9,747 nt of DNA from JAKLDO01 sp035354435 (GTDB lineage: Bacteria; UBP6; UBA1177), in NCBI GenBank assembly GCA_035354435.1, contig DAOQAY010000110.1, forward strand, positions 1 to 9,747, read 5' to 3'. Both the position numbers and the translations under genes were made by a program. The notes under the pieces are model-generated. The model made no database searches. It was not told the origin of the DNA and saw only the letters and a program-made list of their open reading frames with translations. Positions 6,855 through 9,747 of the stretch are shown one piece after another (position 1 is the first letter of the stretch; every line of letters begins with the position of its first letter).

Positions 6855-7544
6855 TTAAATGTCGTCGAAAGCGTCTTTTTCTTCTTTCGGGAGTCCGAAA
6901 AGTGAATCGTCAAACTGAGTTCCGCTTTCAAGTTTGCTGTTTTTAAAAATAAATGTGTATTTTCCTTTTCTTACACCGCTCCATAAACCGTCCTTGCGGA
7001 TAATTGACAGATCTCCGCTGAGTATTTCGACAATTTCACTGTCTGTGAATCTGTAATATACTTCATTCATCTTGCAAAGCTTTGAATTATCTCCGGTTTT
7101 AGCACACTCTCCAGAAAAATTGAATCTTCCGCCAAGTATTACAGAAAAGATGTCTCCGTCCACATCGGCGTTAAAAAGCCCGCCCGATATCTCCGGCCAC
7201 GGTTTGCTTTCCCATATACCGTCATGAAAAACATGTGCCGACATTCCGTTGATTATAACTGTTGCAACAGAAATATTAAAAGGGCCGGTTATGATCATTC
7301 TCCATTTGTCTCTTGCAGAGGAAAGTATCTGGTAATCTCCGTTGAACTTACCTTTGAAGCGGACATTGTCTATCCACATTGTCACTTCACCTTCAGCTGT
7401 GAAGGACTGATGCTCCGGGTTCAACTCGAAAGACTCTTTATCCCATGAGTATGATCCGGTGGTATCAATAGTCCTTTTAGGCATAGTGGTACAGGAAACC
7501 GCAATGAAAAATACGAATAAAAATAAGAAATATCTACAGTGCAT
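6855..7544 (-). CDS. LolB-like outer-envelope lipoprotein
   Basis: The 229-residue product has a short positively charged start, a hydrophobic Phe-rich core and the lipobox IAVSC, with C18 as the probable lipid-anchored residue. After the signal, FTAEGEVTMWIDNVRFKG (48-65) followed by WRMIITGPFNISVATVIING (81-100) resembles the opening strands of the LolA/LolB half-barrel fold (a 'G-x-ITV ... L-x-GP-x-G' pattern). This suggests a lipid- or lipoprotein-binding envelope protein, but the match is structural rather than strong in sequence. C147 and C157 could form a disulfide. The acidic C-terminal tail (about 215-229) looks disordered. The ATG overlaps the ftsH stop by 11 bases, so translation is probably coupled to ftsH. 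LolB itself cannot be claimed without a structural comparison. Confidence 0.72.
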   Translation of the reverse strand: MHCRYFLFLFVFFIAVSCTTMPKRTIDTTGSYSWDKESFELNPEHQSFTAEGEVTMWIDNVRFKGKFNGDYQILSSARDKWRMIITGPFNISVATVIINGMSAHVFHDGIWESKPWPEISGGLFNADVDGDIFSVILGGRFNFSGECAKTGDNSKLCKMNEVYYRFTDSEIVEILSGDLSIIRKDGLWSGVRKGKYTFIFKNSKLESGTQFDDSLFGLPKEEKDAFDDI

Positions 7545-9339
7545 CAGTTACAGTCCCGCCGAGAGCTGCCATTATTGCATCTTTTGAAAGAGTTTCATGT
7601 TCCATCAGAGAATCAACAAGTCTTGCAACTTCATCTCTATGGGTATCAAGAATGTTCTTTGCCGACAGATAGGCTTCATCAATTATTTTTTGAACTTCAT
7701 CATCTATCTTTTCAGAAGTAGCTTCACTTACCTGCGTTCTCTTTCCAAGTTCACGACCTAAGAATACTGCCTGTTCATTCTCGCCGTAATGAACCGGACC
7801 GAGATTTTCGCTCATTCCCCACATCATAACCATATTCCTTGCAAGCTGAGTAGCTCTTTCTATATCGTTTCCGGCTCCTGTGGTTATTCTGCCGATAAAC
7901 AGTTCTTCAGCAACTCTTCCGCCCATCAGTATCTTAATTTTATCAATAAGCTCTTCCTTGTGATAGCTGTATTTGTCCTTTTCCGGAAGGTGCTGTGTGA
8001 CACCGAGTGCGTGACCTCTCGGAATTATTGAAACTTTATGAATAGGATCTGCATATTGTGAATAAATTCCGACGATAACATGTCCCGCCTCGTGATAAGC
8101 TGTATCCTTTTTTTCATCCGGAGTAAGAACCATGGTCTTTCTTTCTTTGCCCATCAGAATCTTATCTCTTGCCTCTTCGATCTCGTTCATTGTTACACCG
8201 GTCAATGTCTTTGATGCGGCAAGAAGAGCGGCTTCATTGAGCAGATTCGCCAGATCGGCACCGGAAAATCCCGGAGTACCTCTTGCAATATCAACATAAT
8301 TAATGTCGCCTTCCATCCTTATTTTCTCGGCATGAACCTTCAGAATAAGCTCTCTTCCTTTGATGTCAGGCATCGGAACATAGACCTGTCTGTCAAAACG
8401 GCCGGGACGCAGCAGTGCAGGATCAAGAACATCCGCTCTGTTCGTTGCGGCTATGACTATTACACCTGCATCACTTCCGAAACCGTCCATCTCGACAAGA
8501 AGCTGATTGAGTGTCTGCTCTCTTTCATCGTGACCGCCGCCGAGTCCTGCACCTCTCTGACGACCGACAGCATCGATCTCATCAACGAAAATTATACACG
8601 GAGCCTTTTCCTTGGCATGATTGAAAAGATCTCTCACCCTGCTTGCTCCTACTCCGACGAACATTTCAACAAAATCGGAACCGCTGATTATAAAAAATGG
8701 AACATCAGCTTCACCTGCGACAGCTTTGGCAAGCATAGTCTTACCTGTTCCGGGAGGCCCCACAAGAAGCACGCCGTGCGGAATTTTTGCTCCCATTTTT
8801 GTATAAAGTGCCGGTCTTTTCAGAAAATCGACAACTTCTGTCAGCTCTTCTTTCGATTCGTCAACACCTGCAACATCCTTGAATCTTATAGGATTCTGGT
8901 CTTTTGATATTACACGGTGCTTACTTTTTCCGAAAGAGAAAGCTTTCCCGTTGCCGCCCTGCATCTGCCTCATGAAAAAGATGAAAAGCAGTACGAACAC
9001 AAGCATCGGAAGCCACGATACAAGAAGCGACTGTAGAAATGAATCGTCATCCGGTTTGACATAAGTGGTCGGCACATTGTTGTCCGAAAGGAATTCCGTC
9101 GTCTTTTCACCGCTCGGACCGATAACTATGAATTCATTGTCATTATTGAGCTTTCCTTTGAATTCAAGACCGTCTATTGAAACTTCCTTTATCTCACCTG
9201 CTTTGACCTTCGCCCTGAACTCTGTCATGTTAAGTTCCTGAGTTGTCTTTTTTGAGGTGAGCTGTGAAATATTTATCAGAAAAAAGACTACAACTATTAT
9301 TCCAAGCCATACTAAAAGGCTTTTGTAATTAAATTTCAT
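7534..9339 (-). CDS. ftsH: ATP-dependent zinc metalloprotease FtsH
   Basis: This 601-residue inner-membrane AAA+ protease degrades damaged membrane proteins and short-lived regulators. Transmembrane helix 1 (about 8-24) and helix 2 (about 104-123) flank a short extracytoplasmic domain. The ATPase has Walker A GPPGTGKT (194-201), the pore-loop motif FVGVGASRVRD (227-237), Walker B with D253-E254 and the second region of homology (about 298-317, with R311, R314 and R317). The protease has HEAGH at 416-420 and the third zinc ligand D492 in GAGNDIERAT. All key residues are intact. The start has GGAG five bases upstream. Length is slightly below the 610-650 usual for the family because the C-terminal tail is short. 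It lies 18 bases after purC and overlaps the following lipoprotein gene, so it is in an operon. Confidence 0.98.
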   Translation of the reverse strand: MKFNYKSLLVWLGIIVVVFFLINISQLTSKKTTQELNMTEFRAKVKAGEIKEVSIDGLEFKGKLNNDNEFIVIGPSGEKTTEFLSDNNVPTTYVKPDDDSFLQSLLVSWLPMLVFVLLFIFFMRQMQGGNGKAFSFGKSKHRVISKDQNPIRFKDVAGVDESKEELTEVVDFLKRPALYTKMGAKIPHGVLLVGPPGTGKTMLAKAVAGEADVPFFIISGSDFVEMFVGVGASRVRDLFNHAKEKAPCIIFVDEIDAVGRQRGAGLGGGHDEREQTLNQLLVEMDGFGSDAGVIVIAATNRADVLDPALLRPGRFDRQVYVPMPDIKGRELILKVHAEKIRMEGDINYVDIARGTPGFSGADLANLLNEAALLAASKTLTGVTMNEIEEARDKILMGKERKTMVLTPDEKKDTAYHEAGHVIVGIYSQYADPIHKVSIIPRGHALGVTQHLPEKDKYSYHKEELIDKIKILMGGRVAEELFIGRITTGAGNDIERATQLARNMVMMWGMSENLGPVHYGENEQAVFLGRELGKRTQVSEATSEKIDDEVQKIIDEAYLSAKNILDTHRDEVARLVDSLMEHETLSKDAIMAALGGTVTDAL

Positions 9340-9357
9340 ATCAACTCCGAATATCTG

Positions 9358-9747
9358 TCAGTTTTTGATCCCCATTTTTTCACACTGGCTTTTATAGAGG
9401 TCTGAAACCATCAAAGCGATCTCATCAGGAATTTCCGCTGCAACTTTTTTGAGATTGTTATCAGTAAGCCATTTTCTGAAAACTTCTTTTGATTTGTCGG
9501 GAATGAACCTTGTGCTGTCGCTGGTGAAAGTCTCATCTACCAAAGCTAACTTTCCATCAATGATCCCGTATTCGACCTTTCCGTCCGCTATTTCAAAACC
9601 GAGATTTTTCACCGCATAATTGTTGCATGTTCTGAAAAGTTCTATTGTGCTTTCCTTCACTTTTAAAGCAAGTTCTCTGTCACCGATAAGTTCGACCATC
9701 TGCTCGAATGATATTTTGTCATCTGTCTCGGATTTTTCAGTCGGTGT
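9358..9747 (-). CDS. purC: Phosphoribosylaminoimidazole-succinocarboxamide synthase (SAICAR synthase), C-terminal part; 5' end outside window
   Basis: The frame is open to the right edge, adding 16 residues (TPTEKSETDDKISFEQ) before the first internal ATG at 9699, so about 130 residues of a roughly 230-310-residue protein are visible. PurC joins aspartate to CAIR in de novo purine synthesis in the cytoplasm. Recognisable PurC features are TPTEKSE, FEQMVELIG, IADGKVEYG (family D-x-K-x-E-[FY]-G), LVDETFTSDSTRF (family DE-x-x-PD-S-S-R) and PDKSKEVFRKWL, with a final IPDEIALMVSDLYKSQCEKMG helix. Two family residues differ: serine replaces the proline in the DE-x-x-PD segment, and threonine replaces serine in SSR. 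ftsH follows after 18 bases, indicating co-transcription. Confidence 0.86.
   Translation of the reverse strand, partial: TPTEKSETDDKISFEQMVELIGDRELALKVKESTIELFRTCNNYAVKNLGFEIADGKVEYGIIDGKLALVDETFTSDSTRFIPDKSKEVFRKWLTDNNLKKVAAEIPDEIALMVSDLYKSQCEKMGIKN

Noticed and set aside
8332..8907. 191-codon open frame on the plus strand inside ftsH
   Set aside because: It is antisense to the conserved ATPase core of ftsH, its translation has no recognisable domain, and no ribosome-binding site or promoter is evident.

Overview
The window is AT-rich (by eye roughly 38-40% GC) bacterial chromosome, densely packed with ordinary genes. Two lipobox lipoproteins, one of them LolB-like, plus an FtsH with a short extracytoplasmic domain and a membrane sensor kinase, suggest a diderm (Gram-negative type) bacterium. 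I cannot assign a phylum. There are no RNA genes, insertion sequences, CRISPR arrays or phage genes, and no gene-free stretch longer than about 175 bases.

Layout: the left end holds the start of a leftward PAS-domain signalling protein that runs off the window. It is divergent from a large rightward gene (704-4276). That gene encodes a membrane hybrid histidine kinase with sensor, PAS, HisKA, HATPase, REC, HPt, REC and GGDEF domains. A 174-bp divergent control region lies between the two, with one good sigma70-type promoter for each gene and a near-perfect 14-bp palindrome between them. Next, with its own promoter, is a small PaaI-type hotdog thioesterase.

Everything to the right is on the minus strand. 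Reading in transcription order from the right edge: the 3' part of purC (purine synthesis), ftsH (inner-membrane AAA+ zinc protease), a LolB-like lipoprotein overlapping the ftsH stop by 11 bases, and a HAD-family phosphatase 11 bases further on. This looks like one operon. A 69-bp gap with a recognisable promoter then leads to an S41 (C-terminal-processing type) protease lipoprotein, whose stop codon overlaps that of the convergent thioesterase.

Themes: the left half is signal transduction, in which one polypeptide appears to carry a complete His-Asp-His-Asp phosphorelay ending in a diguanylate cyclase domain. The right half is housekeeping plus cell-envelope functions: FtsH in the inner membrane, and two lipoproteins acting outside the cytoplasm. 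I see no clearly new biological system. The most unusual item is the single-chain phosphorelay/diguanylate cyclase with its Cys-cluster PAS domain.
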